The notes under the pieces: model-generated | Databases searched by the model: none | Told to the model about the DNA's origin: nothing | Seen by the model: only the letters and a program-made list of their open reading frames with translations | Shown here: piece after piece, positions 1 to 6,082 of the stretch | Numbering within the stretch: the stretch's first letter is position 1 | How the letters are laid out: every line of letters starts with the position of its first letter | DNA from: RGIG2206 sp045648425 | GTDB taxonomy: Bacteria; Bacillota; Clostridia; Oscillospirales; Acutalibacteraceae | Length of the DNA: 7,144 nt | Direction: 5' to 3' | Assembly: GCA_045648425.1 (NCBI GenBank) | Contig: JAZRNV010000123.1 | Span: forward strand, 1-7,144 | Translations under genes and position numbers: made by a program

Positions 1-23
1 TTGAAGAGGCCGAAAACCTGTAA
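1..23 (+). CDS. Possible 3' end of an upstream gene (partial, product unknown)
   Basis: Reading from base 3 gives the codons for E-E-A-E-N-L followed by a TAA stop at 21-23. The stop lies a few bases before a strong hairpin terminator, which is where a + strand gene entering from the left should end. Only six residues are visible, so no function can be given. The other two + frames are less convincing: one stops at once, and the other reads straight through the terminator hairpin. This is an inference from position and spacing rather than from any recognisable protein. Confidence 0.4.
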
Positions 24-26
24 CCT

Positions 27-68
27 TAAAAAAAAAGACGCCTCCGTCACAGTGACGGAGGCGTTTTT
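27..68. terminator. Bidirectional intrinsic terminator
   Basis: A perfect 13-bp inverted repeat (38-50 with 52-64) forms a GC-rich hairpin with a minimal loop. It is flanked by an A-run at 28-36 on the left and a T-run at 64-68 on the right. Read on the - strand, the left A-run becomes a U-tract of about nine bases, giving a very strong terminator for the membrane-protein gene that stops at 78. Read on the + strand, the T-run terminates whatever gene ends near 23. The symmetry suits a site shared by two convergent genes. Confidence 0.92.
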
Positions 69-77
69 ATGTATTAA

Positions 78-659
78 TTACTTTTTGCAGTTGGGGCAGA
101 TGCCGTTTTCATCCTTTTGGGCGCCGCACTCGGTGCAGAAGCGTGCAACGGGGGCTGCGGGAGCAACGGGAGCAGGTGCGGGCTCTGCTTCGGGCTCGCC
201 CTTGATGGTGTCGATGCCAACAGCAAAGGGATCATCACTTTCGTCGGCAGACTTGATTTTGTTGTTAATCTGAATAACGTTTTTGATAAGCAGAATGAAC
301 ATCATCATTGCCTCGTATGCAATGCGGATGGCAATGGGGCCGAGAATCATAATGGCAATAGAGGTTAAGAAAACTCTGCCGTAGTTGTAGCTGTTAAACA
401 TAAACATGGTAAAGAAGCCGGTGAAGATGGTGAAGGCGGTTGCAAAGATGTAGAGCGCCTGCAAAATCTTTTCAATAATAAGAAAACGGAAGTTAACAAT
501 GTCGTGCAAAAGCTTGCCGAGCTTGTTAAGATTGTCTCTTTTTTTGGCAGGAACGATGAAGATGAATGCCAAAACTGTTGCTGCCAAGGCAGACATTGCA
601 GCAAAAACTACCAATCCTACCGAGGCGCCGCCTGAATATCCGTAACGCAAACCGTACAT
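78..659 (-). CDS. Three-helix membrane protein with C-terminal zinc ribbon (DUF4282-like)
   Basis: This encodes a 193-residue predicted membrane protein of unknown function. Hydrophobic segments lie at about residues 12-36, 60-88 and 96-125. They are followed by a charged stretch, an Ala/Pro/Glu-rich flexible linker (about 155-172) and a C-terminal zinc ribbon with Cys175, Cys178, Cys188 and Cys191 (CxxC-x9-CxxC). The pattern N-F-R-F-x-I-I-E-K-I-L-Q then a helix, and later I-L-G-P-I-A-I-R-I-A-Y-E, resembles the DUF4282 family; that assignment is from memory of the family pattern. The ATG at 657-659 is chosen because a GGAGG at 668-672 sits eight bases upstream; a longer frame to 704 has no such signal. 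The gene is monocistronic, divergent from ugd, with its own promoter and terminator. The ribbon is probably cytoplasmic and may bind a protein partner, but no role can be assigned. Confidence 0.85.
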   Translation of the reverse strand: MYGLRYGYSGGASVGLVVFAAMSALAATVLAFIFIVPAKKRDNLNKLGKLLHDIVNFRFLIIEKILQALYIFATAFTIFTGFFTMFMFNSYNYGRVFLTSIAIMILGPIAIRIAYEAMMMFILLIKNVIQINNKIKSADESDDPFAVGIDTIKGEPEAEPAPAPVAPAAPVARFCTECGAQKDENGICPNCKK

Positions 660-667
660 AATTAGTA

Positions 668-672
668 CCTCC
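668..672 (-). promoter_or_regulatory. Ribosome binding site deciding the start of the zinc-ribbon membrane protein
   Basis: The - strand reads GGAGG here, eight bases before the ATG at 659. This is a full match to the 16S anti-Shine-Dalgarno core. It favours the 193-residue form over an extension of 15 residues that would begin at 704, inside the promoter region. Confidence 0.85.
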
Positions 673-688
673 AAATTTGATTTATTTA

Positions 689-717
689 ATTCTATCACTC
701 CCAATTATCATTGTCAC
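689..717 (-). promoter_or_regulatory. Predicted sigma-A promoter of the zinc-ribbon membrane protein gene
   Basis: On the - strand, a GTGACA -35 box (717-712) is followed by exactly 17 bases and a TAGAAT -10 box (694-689). A TG dinucleotide one base before the -10 makes it an extended -10 promoter. Transcription should begin near 682, leaving a leader of about 23 bases before the ATG at 659. The call is by consensus match only. Confidence 0.65.
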
Positions 718-746
718 CCGCTTTTCACCATATTTATTGCTTTCAC

Positions 747-775
747 TTGTCTTTTATACATAGTTGTGGTATACT
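747..775 (+). promoter_or_regulatory. Predicted sigma-A promoter of the ugd unit
   Basis: A TTGTCT -35 box (747-752) is followed by 17 bases and a TATACT -10 box (770-775), with an extended -10 TG at 767-768. The expected start of transcription is near 782, leaving a leader of about 20 bases that contains the AAGGAG ribosome binding site at 788-793. The promoter is divergent from that of the membrane-protein gene; the two -35 boxes lie 29 bases apart. Confidence 0.7.
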
Positions 776-801
776 GGTAAAAAAAATAAGGAGTTACACC
801 T

Positions 802-2034
802 ATGAAAATTGCAGTTGCAGGAACCGGATATGTTGGCCTTTCCATGGCTGTTCTGCTGGCTCAACGTCACTCGGTTTGGGCAGTAGATATTATTCCGGAA
901 AAGGTAGATTTAATAAACAAGCGCATTTCACCCATTCAGGATGAATATATTGAAAAATTTCTTAACGAAAAGGATTTGCAGCTTACCGCCACCCTCGACG
1001 GCAGAGCAGCTTATGAAAATGCAGACTTTGTAGTCATCTCTGCTCCAACCAACTATGACAGCAAAAAGAACTTTTTTGACACCTCTGCTGTTGAGAGTGT
1101 CATACAGTCGGTGTTGGAGTGTAATTCAAACGCTGTTATGATTATAAAATCCACCGTCCCCGTAGGATTTACACAAGCAGTCAGAAAAAAATACAACTGT
1201 GAAAACATTTTATTCAGCCCCGAATTTTTGCGAGAATCTAAAGCACTGTATGACAATTTGTATCCGTCACGCATAATTGTGGGCACCGATTTAAGCAATC
1301 CCCGTCTTGGCGAGGCAGCAAAAAGCTTTGCTTCCCTTTTGAGCGAGGCAGCCCTTAAAGACGATGTTCCCACCCTTATAATGGGGTCAACAGAGGCAGA
1401 GGCGGTCAAGCTGTTTGCCAACACCTATCTGGCGCTGAGAGTGTCATACTTTAACGAATTAGACACCTATGCCGAGCTTAACGGACTTAATACCCAGCAA
1501 ATTATCGACGGTGTTTGCCTTGATCCTCGCATCGGCTCACACTACAACAACCCTTCCTTTGGCTACGGCGGTTACTGTTTGCCCAAAGACACCAAGCAGC
1601 TGCTGGCAAATTATGACAGCGTGCCTCAAAATATGATGAGTGCCATCGTTGAGGCCAATCGCACCCGAAAGGATTTTATTGCCGACCGCGTGCTTGAAAT
1701 GGCCGGCTATTATAACGAAAACAGCACCTATGACTCCAGCAAAGAAAAGACTGTTGTTATAGGCGTTTTCAGATTGACCATGAAGCAAGGTTCTGACAAT
1801 TTCAGGCAAAGCTCTATACAGGGCGTTATGAAGCGAATCAAGGCGAAGGGGGCGACCGTTGTCGTCTTTGAGCCATCCTTAAAGGAAGGCGAAACCTTTT
1901 TCGGCAGTCGCATCGTCAATGACCTTGAACAGTTTAAGGGTATGTGCGACGCCATAATCGCCAATCGTTATGACAGTTGCCTTGATGACGTAAAAGAAAA
2001 AGTATACACTCGCGATTTGTTCCATCGCGACTGA
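802..2034 (+). CDS. ugd: UDP-glucose 6-dehydrogenase
   Basis: Ugd oxidises UDP-glucose twice with NAD+ to give UDP-glucuronate, a cytoplasmic precursor of acidic capsule or exopolysaccharide sugars. The 410-residue protein is full length for the short (E. coli Ugd/HasB) type. It has an N-terminal Rossmann fold with GTGYVG at residues 7-12 and Asp29 as the likely NAD-ribose contact. STVPVGF is at 117-123, PEFLRES is at 140-146 (Glu141), and a central-domain Lys203/Asn207 pair lies in E-A-V-K-L-F-A-N. The catalytic-cysteine motif is GYGGYCLPKDT, with Cys259 as the thiohemiacetal nucleophile. The C-terminus, K-V-Y-T-R-D-L-F, closely matches enterobacterial Ugd as I remember it, which argues against a GDP-mannose dehydrogenase. 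AAGGAG at 788-793 lies eight bases before the ATG. It is the first gene of a unit with the small zinc-ribbon gene 27 bases downstream. No glycosyltransferases are adjacent. Confidence 0.96.
   Translation: MKIAVAGTGYVGLSMAVLLAQRHSVWAVDIIPEKVDLINKRISPIQDEYIEKFLNEKDLQLTATLDGRAAYENADFVVISAPTNYDSKKNFFDTSAVESVIQSVLECNSNAVMIIKSTVPVGFTQAVRKKYNCENILFSPEFLRESKALYDNLYPSRIIVGTDLSNPRLGEAAKSFASLLSEAALKDDVPTLIMGSTEAEAVKLFANTYLALRVSYFNELDTYAELNGLNTQQIIDGVCLDPRIGSHYNNPSFGYGGYCLPKDTKQLLANYDSVPQNMMSAIVEANRTRKDFIADRVLEMAGYYNENSTYDSSKEKTVVIGVFRLTMKQGSDNFRQSSIQGVMKRIKAKGATVVVFEPSLKEGETFFGSRIVNDLEQFKGMCDAIIANRYDSCLDDVKEKVYTRDLFHRD
2010..2030 (+). repeat. Inverted repeat (hairpin) at the 3' end of ugd
   Basis: A perfect 7-bp inverted repeat, TCGCGAT (2010-2016) and ATCGCGA (2024-2030), is separated by seven bases and lies just before the ugd stop codon. 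It encodes the two Arg-Asp pairs of the terminal R-D-L-F-H-R-D. It has no T-run, so it is not a terminator. It could be a weak mRNA-stability element, or simply a by-product of the repeated dipeptide. Confidence 0.4.
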
Positions 2035-2061
2035 TAAATTAATTATTAACGGAGGTTAATT

Positions 2062-2463
2062 ATGTCAAAGCTTCTCAGAGTTAAATGTTCCTGCGGTGAG
2101 GTTAGCAACGCCGAAGTCGGCAGTGTGTGCAGCAAGTGTAAAAAGCCCCTGGAGTTTGCGCCCGATGCCCTGTTTACCCTTTACCGCAAGGGTTCACCCC
2201 TTGGCATTGCAGGCGGATTTGGTATATATATAAACGGTGAGCCCTACGGATATATCGGAAACCGTGAAACCTTGAAGTTCCCCCTCAAATACGGCAAATA
2301 CAACATCCATGTTGCAGCAGGTATGAGCCGCGACTGCAACGATATGGTAATCGACCTTAATCCCGACAACCGCTTTGCCTATGCAAAGGTGTGGATGAGG
2401 CCCGGCTTTTGGACCAATTCTTTTGTGCTTGAGGTAGCCACAGCCGACGAAATGCCCGAATAA
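2062..2463 (+). CDS. Small zinc-ribbon protein with beta-rich C-terminal domain, function unknown
   Basis: I do not recognise this 133-residue protein. The N-terminus carries a compact zinc-binding motif with Cys9, Cys11, Cys23 and Cys26 (CxC-x11-CxxC). After it comes a domain predicted to be beta-rich. This domain includes a hairpin-like I-Y-I-N-G-E-P-Y-G-Y-I-G-N (about 53-65) and then P-L-K-Y-G-K-Y-N-I-H-V (about 73-83). That pattern resembles the 'small ligand name, Gly turn, constant-length strand' arrangement of PEGA/DUF2846-type sandwiches, but the resemblance is loose. There is no signal peptide or membrane helix, so it is probably cytoplasmic. A GGAGG at 2051-2055 lies six bases before the ATG. 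The gene follows ugd by 27 bases with no promoter or terminator between, and a terminator follows it, so the two are probably co-transcribed. Whether it acts with Ugd is unknown. Confidence 0.8.
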   Translation: MSKLLRVKCSCGEVSNAEVGSVCSKCKKPLEFAPDALFTLYRKGSPLGIAGGFGIYINGEPYGYIGNRETLKFPLKYGKYNIHVAAGMSRDCNDMVIDLNPDNRFAYAKVWMRPGFWTNSFVLEVATADEMPE

Positions 2464-2468
2464 AAATC

Positions 2469-2509
2469 AAAAGTGCATTCACATTTCTGAATGCACTTTT
2501 GTTGTTTTT
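2469..2509 (+). terminator. Intrinsic terminator of the ugd unit
   Basis: A 13-bp perfect stem (2469-2481 with 2488-2500) and a six-base loop begin just after the zinc-ribbon gene's TAA. They are followed by a T-rich run up to 2509. This isolates the ugd unit from the rhamnose operon, which then needs its own promoter. Confidence 0.9.
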
Positions 2510-2521
2510 AAATATGTTTTT

Positions 2522-2538
2522 GTGATTTTTGCGGTCAC
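2522..2538. promoter_or_regulatory. Possible operator upstream of the rhamnose promoter
   Basis: A short inverted repeat, GTGA (2522-2525) and TCAC (2535-2538), is separated by nine bases. It sits two bases upstream of the predicted -35 box of the rhamnose operon, where a regulator could bind. It does not fit the CRP spacing or a good cre (CcpA) consensus. With only four matched bases per arm it may be chance. Confidence 0.2.
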
Positions 2539-2540
2539 TA

Positions 2541-2569
2541 TTGAATTTCACCATTATCTTTGTTAAAAT
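2541..2569 (+). promoter_or_regulatory. Predicted sigma-A promoter of the rhaBAD operon
   Basis: A TTGAAT -35 box (2541-2546) is followed by exactly 17 bases and a TAAAAT -10 box (2564-2569), with an extended -10 TG at 2561-2562. The expected start of transcription is near 2576, about 26 bases before the rhaB start. The match is good enough for substantial activity, so control by rhamnose or by catabolite repression probably relies on a repressor or another factor encoded outside the window. Confidence 0.7.
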
Positions 2570-2587
2570 CTAGTTAATTTAAGCGAA

Positions 2588-2604
2588 AAGGATGATAGAC
2601 ATTG
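2588..2604 (+). promoter_or_regulatory. Ribosome binding site and TTG start of rhaB
   Basis: AAGGA at 2588-2592 lies nine bases before a TTG codon at 2602-2604. The TTG is the only sensible start: the nearby ATG at 2592 is in another frame and soon stops, while the frame from the TTG immediately gives the conserved kinase N-terminus (A-I-D-I-G-A-S-S-G-R). A TTG start and a moderate Shine-Dalgarno should reduce kinase translation relative to the isomerase behind it. Confidence 0.8.
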
Positions 2605-3972
2605 AGTTACGCTTTGGCTATTGACATTGGGGCATCGAGCGGCAGGCACATCCTCGGTTGGATTGAAGATGGGCTCTTAAAGCAGCAAGAGGTATACCGT
2701 TTTGACAACAACATTGTCAGCCGTGGCGGGGCTCTTGTATGGGATATTGACCAACTGGTTACAGAGGTTAAGCTGGGACTTAAGGCCTGCGGTGAGCTGG
2801 GCAAAATACCTCAAACCGTTGCTGTTGACACCTGGGGCGTTGACTATGCCCTGCTGGATGAAAGCAATCAGCCCATTATGCCCGTTTATGCCTATCGTGA
2901 CAGCCGCACCGACTCAATTCCTCAAGAGATTGACGCAATCATCCCCCGTGCAGAGCTTTACAAGCGCACAGGCATTCAGCCCATTAATTTCAACACCCTT
3001 TATCAGCTTTATTGCGATAAAAAATCAGGTCGACTTGACAAGGCAAAGCACCTTCTTATGATTCCGGAGTTTATATCTTTTTGTCTGACCGGTATTATTA
3101 AAAATGAATACACCAACGTCTCGACCGGCTCGGTGGCAGATGCCCAAAGCAGACAGATTGACGGTGAGCTTCTTGAGATGCTTGGCATTGACCCCTCAAT
3201 TTATGGCCCCCTCAATCCCCCTGCCACTGTGGTAGGCCACCTGACCGAAAAGGTTAAGGCAGAGGTCGGCTTTGACACCACCGTTATACTGTGCGCATCC
3301 CACGATACTGCTTCTGCGGTGGCCGCCTGTCCTGTGGGCGACAAGGGGGTCTACATCTCCTCAGGCACCTGGAGTCTTATCGGCGCGGAAAATCTGCACC
3401 CCGTTTTGAGCGAAGAAGCGCTTGAAGGCGGATTTACCAACGAGGGCGGTATTCAAAGCCGTTACCGTTTTTTGAAAAATATTATGGGCATGTGGATTTT
3501 CCAAAACATCAGACGCAACCTTGATAAAAAATATACCTATGACCAGATGATGGAAATGGCAAAAAGCAGCAGCTTTACCCGACTTATTGACCCCAACGCT
3601 CAGCAGTTTGTCGCCCCCGACAATATGATTGAAGCAATACGGGAATATCTTGGTGAGCCCGAGCTGCCCGTTGAAGACGTTTTGAGCTCGGTTTACCACT
3701 CTTTGGCTGCATCCTATGCCCGGTCGGTAAAGACCATTGAAAAGGTCAGCGGCAAAGAGATTGAGCTGATAAATATTATCGGTGGAGGCAGTAAGGACGG
3801 ATACCTTAACCTGCTGACCAAAAAATACACAGGCAAAAGGGTGCTTGCAGGCCCCACAGAGGCCACAGCCATAGGCAATCTTTTGGCTCAGTTTATGTAT
3901 GCAGACCCCTCTCTCACCCTTGAAAAAGGGCGCGAGATGATAAAAAATTCATTCAGCATTTATGAGGTGTAA
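2602..3972 (+). CDS. rhaB: Rhamnulokinase
   Basis: RhaB phosphorylates L-rhamnulose with ATP to L-rhamnulose-1-phosphate in the cytoplasm, the second step of L-rhamnose breakdown. The 456-residue protein is an FGGY-family sugar kinase, slightly shorter than the 489 residues of E. coli RhaB but with all landmarks. The N-terminal actin-like phosphate loop is D-I-G-A-S-S-G-R (residues 8-15). V-D-T-W-G-V-D-Y is at 75-82. The likely catalytic base is Asp235 in C-A-S-H-D-T-A-S-A. S-G-T-W-S-L-I-G is at 254-261, and the C-terminal adenosine-site glycines are in I-G-G-G-S-K-D-G (393-400). V-D-T-W-G-V-D-Y and the isomerase and aldolase downstream favour rhamnulose over xylulose, fucose or glycerol as substrate. 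It is first in the operon, starts with TTG, and its last codons carry the ribosome binding site of rhaA. Confidence 0.96.
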   Translation: MSYALAIDIGASSGRHILGWIEDGLLKQQEVYRFDNNIVSRGGALVWDIDQLVTEVKLGLKACGELGKIPQTVAVDTWGVDYALLDESNQPIMPVYAYRDSRTDSIPQEIDAIIPRAELYKRTGIQPINFNTLYQLYCDKKSGRLDKAKHLLMIPEFISFCLTGIIKNEYTNVSTGSVADAQSRQIDGELLEMLGIDPSIYGPLNPPATVVGHLTEKVKAEVGFDTTVILCASHDTASAVAACPVGDKGVYISSGTWSLIGAENLHPVLSEEALEGGFTNEGGIQSRYRFLKNIMGMWIFQNIRRNLDKKYTYDQMMEMAKSSSFTRLIDPNAQQFVAPDNMIEAIREYLGEPELPVEDVLSSVYHSLAASYARSVKTIEKVSGKEIELINIIGGGSKDGYLNLLTKKYTGKRVLAGPTEATAIGNLLAQFMYADPSLTLEKGREMIKNSFSIYEV

Positions 3973-3975
3973 CAA

Positions 3976-5232
3976 ATGAGCAGATATATTGATGCAAAAG
4001 AAAGCTATGCAAAGCTGGGCATTGACACCGAGCTTTGCATCGAAAAGCTGATGAGCGTACCCGTTGCACTGCACTGCTGGCAGGGTGATGATGTGCGCGG
4101 CTTTGACAGCAAGGTCGACGCCCTTTCAGGCGGCATCCAAACCACGGGCAACTATCCCGGCAGAGCCACCACTCCCCAAGAGCTGATGGATGACCTGGAT
4201 GTAGCTTTGAAGCTCTGCCCCGGCACCAAAAAGCTCAACCTGCACGCCTGCTATGCCATTTTTGACGATGAAAACGGCGGCTGGGTTGACCGGGATAAAA
4301 TCGAGCCAAAGCACTTTGAAAAATGGGTGGAATTTTGCAAAGCAAGAGGTCTTGGCTGTGATTTTAACCCCACCTTTTTCTCACACCCCAAGTGTGACCC
4401 CCTCACCCTTTCCAGCGCCGATGAGTGCACCCGTCGCTTTTGGGTAGAGCATGGCAAGGCCTGCATACGCATTTCACAGTATCTGGCCGAACAGCTGGGT
4501 CAGCCCTGCATTATGAACATCTGGACGGGAGACGGCTTTAAAGACATTCCTGCTGACAGAATGGGCCCCCGTTTGAGATATAAGCAATCTATTGACGAGA
4601 TTCTCGCGGAAAAATACGATTTTGATATGGTCAAGCCCTGCATTGAATCAAAGGTGTTCGGCATCGGTGTGGAGGCATACACCGTAGGCAGTGCCGAGTT
4701 TTCTCTCAGCTACGCCTCTGCCAATAAAGACAAGTGCATACCTCTGATGGATAACGGTCACTATCATCCCACCGAGGTGGTGTCGGATAAAATATCGGCA
4801 TTGCTTGCCTTTTTCCCCGAAATTGCATTGCACGTCACCCGTCCCATCCGTTGGGATAGTGACCACGTGGTGCTGCTCGACGATGAAACCAAAGAAATCT
4901 GCAAAGAAATTGTTCGGTGCGGCGGTCTTGACGGCAAGGTGAAAATTGCCCTGGACTATTTTGATGCATCCATCAACCGTATTGCCGCCTGGGTGGTGGG
5001 CTTCAGAAATCTTCAAAAGGGATTGCTGATGGCTCTGCTGACCCCCGATATGACCAAACTGCAGGATAATTACAGCTTTACCGAGCTGCTTGTTAAATCA
5101 GAAGAGTTAAAAACCATGCCCTTCGGTGATGTATGGGCCGAGTATTGTCGCAGATGCGGTGCTCCCCTTGACGGTGAGTGGTTTGAAACCGTAAAAAAAT
5201 ACGAACAGGATGTCTTGTGGAAAAGAGGTTAA
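3976..5232 (+). CDS. rhaA: L-rhamnose isomerase
   Basis: RhaA interconverts L-rhamnose and L-rhamnulose, the first step of the pathway, in the cytoplasm and with divalent metals such as Mn2+. The 418 residues are the usual length (E. coli 419) and appear full length as a TIM-barrel enzyme. Conserved features include H-C-W-Q-G-D-D-V-R-G-F (33-43), I-W-T-G-D-G-F-K-D (182-190) and G-V-E-A-Y (Glu233). The metal-site region follows: M-D-N-G-H-Y-H-P-T-E (Asp259, His262, His264), L-H-V-T-R-P-I-R-W-D-S-D-H-V-V (His286, Asp294, Asp296) and A-L-D-Y-F-D-A-S-I-N-R-I-A-A-W (Asp327). These match the family's metal-binding histidine and aspartates. The ATG is three bases after the rhaB stop, and its GAGGTG Shine-Dalgarno (3964-3969) overlaps the end of rhaB, which suggests translational coupling. 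Confidence 0.97.
   Translation: MSRYIDAKESYAKLGIDTELCIEKLMSVPVALHCWQGDDVRGFDSKVDALSGGIQTTGNYPGRATTPQELMDDLDVALKLCPGTKKLNLHACYAIFDDENGGWVDRDKIEPKHFEKWVEFCKARGLGCDFNPTFFSHPKCDPLTLSSADECTRRFWVEHGKACIRISQYLAEQLGQPCIMNIWTGDGFKDIPADRMGPRLRYKQSIDEILAEKYDFDMVKPCIESKVFGIGVEAYTVGSAEFSLSYASANKDKCIPLMDNGHYHPTEVVSDKISALLAFFPEIALHVTRPIRWDSDHVVLLDDETKEICKEIVRCGGLDGKVKIALDYFDASINRIAAWVVGFRNLQKGLLMALLTPDMTKLQDNYSFTELLVKSEELKTMPFGDVWAEYCRRCGAPLDGEWFETVKKYEQDVLWKRG
5225..5228 (+). promoter_or_regulatory. Ribosome binding site deciding the start of rhaD
   Basis: GAGG lies within the last codons of rhaA, five bases before the ATG at 5234. The alternative in-frame ATG at 5210 would place eight extra residues on the aldolase and has no Shine-Dalgarno at a suitable distance. 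Confidence 0.75.
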
Positions 5233-5233
5233 C

Positions 5234-6046
5234 ATGAAGGATATTTTGACCGCTCCCTTTGTGGAGGAAATGAAAAAAATCACCGCTAATATGTATCGTC
5301 TGGGTTGGGATGAGCGCAACGGCGGAAACATCAGCTATATGCTTGAGGAAGAAACGGTTGCCGAATATCTTGACCTTAGCAAGATTATAAGAACCATACC
5401 CACCGGCTTTGATGCCACCAAGCTTATAGGCAAGATTTTTATTGTGACGGGCACAGGTAAATATTTTAAAAATGTTGAAGGTGGCCCCGAAACCAACCTG
5501 GGTATCATCCGCATTGCAAAGGACGGCACAACCGCCGAGCTGCTTTGGGGCTATAAGGATGGGGGCAAATTCACAAGCGAGCTGCCTGCTCACCTTATGA
5601 GCCACATTGCCCGTCTTGAAAAAGACCCTCTTAACCGCGTGGTTATGCACACCCATCCCACCAACACTCTTGCAATGACCCACATTCACGAGCTGGATGA
5701 CCGCAAATTCACCCACACCATATGGGAGATGTGCACCGAGTGCATCGTAGTTTTCCCCGACGGTATCGGTGTTTTGCCCTGGATGGTTTGCGGCAACAAC
5801 GAAATTGGTGTTGCCACCGCAAAAAAAATGGAGGAGTATCGTCTGGTCGTTTGGGGCTTACACGGCATCTACGGCGCAGGCAGAGATATTGACGAAACCT
5901 TTGGCCTGATTGAAACGGTGGAAAAGGCGGCTCAGCTTTATATGCTTATCGCCCATCTTCCCCATGTAAACACCATACACGACGACGAGCTTAAGGCGGT
6001 TGCCGAGGCCTTTGGACTTGATTACAGAAAAGATTTTCTTGATTAA
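5234..6046 (+). CDS. rhaD: Rhamnulose-1-phosphate aldolase
   Basis: RhaD splits L-rhamnulose-1-phosphate into dihydroxyacetone phosphate, which enters glycolysis, and L-lactaldehyde. It is a Zn2+-dependent class II aldolase of the AraD/FucA family. The 270-residue protein is near the E. coli length (274). It has W-D-E-R-N-G-G-N-I-S near residues 25-34, V-T-G-T-G-K-Y-F for substrate phosphate, the probable catalytic Glu116 in T-S-E-L-P-A-H, and zinc ligands His139 and His141 (M-H-T-H-P-T-N) and His210 (W-G-L-H-G). The ATG at 5234 is preferred over one at 5210 inside rhaA: GAGG at 5225-5228 is five bases upstream of it, and the family N-terminus begins there. It starts one base after the rhaA stop, so translation is probably coupled. 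No lactaldehyde reductase or dehydrogenase lies in the window. Confidence 0.95.
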   Translation: MKDILTAPFVEEMKKITANMYRLGWDERNGGNISYMLEEETVAEYLDLSKIIRTIPTGFDATKLIGKIFIVTGTGKYFKNVEGGPETNLGIIRIAKDGTTAELLWGYKDGGKFTSELPAHLMSHIARLEKDPLNRVVMHTHPTNTLAMTHIHELDDRKFTHTIWEMCTECIVVFPDGIGVLPWMVCGNNEIGVATAKKMEEYRLVVWGLHGIYGAGRDIDETFGLIETVEKAAQLYMLIAHLPHVNTIHDDELKAVAEAFGLDYRKDFLD

Positions 6047-6047
6047 T

Positions 6048-6082
6048 AAAATAGCAGATGGTTACCCATCTGCTATTTTTTT
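6048..6082. terminator. Bidirectional intrinsic terminator between rhaD and cotJC
   Basis: A 14-bp perfect stem (6048-6061 with 6066-6079) and a four-base loop begin right after the rhaD stop at 6046. A T-run at 6076-6082 follows. On the - strand the A-rich left side gives a shorter U-tract, so the element also serves cotJC. The cotJC stop codon (6083-6081) lies inside the T-run, so terminator and coding end overlap. Confidence 0.9.

Noticed and set aside
660..704. Extension of the zinc-ribbon membrane protein to a start at 704
   Set aside because: The extension runs through the predicted -10 box and ignores the strong GGAGG that precedes the ATG at 659.
2521..2539. CRP- or CcpA-type site before the rhamnose promoter
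   Set aside because: The half-sites are nine bases apart instead of six for CRP, and the core does not fit a cre consensus; it is kept only as a weak possible operator.
2464..2601. Riboswitch or structured leader before rhaB
   Set aside because: The only hairpin is the terminator of the previous unit; the predicted rhaB leader is about 26 bases, too short for a riboswitch.
5210..5233. Alternative upstream ATG for rhaD at 5210
   Set aside because: It would overlap rhaA by 23 bases, lacks a well-spaced ribosome binding site, and the family N-terminus begins at the ATG at 5234, which has GAGG five bases upstream.
5093..5716. Long - strand open frame of 207 codons antisense to rhaA and rhaD
   Set aside because: It is antisense to two strongly supported genes, with no recognisable motif and no promoter or ribosome binding site I could see; it is a codon-bias shadow.
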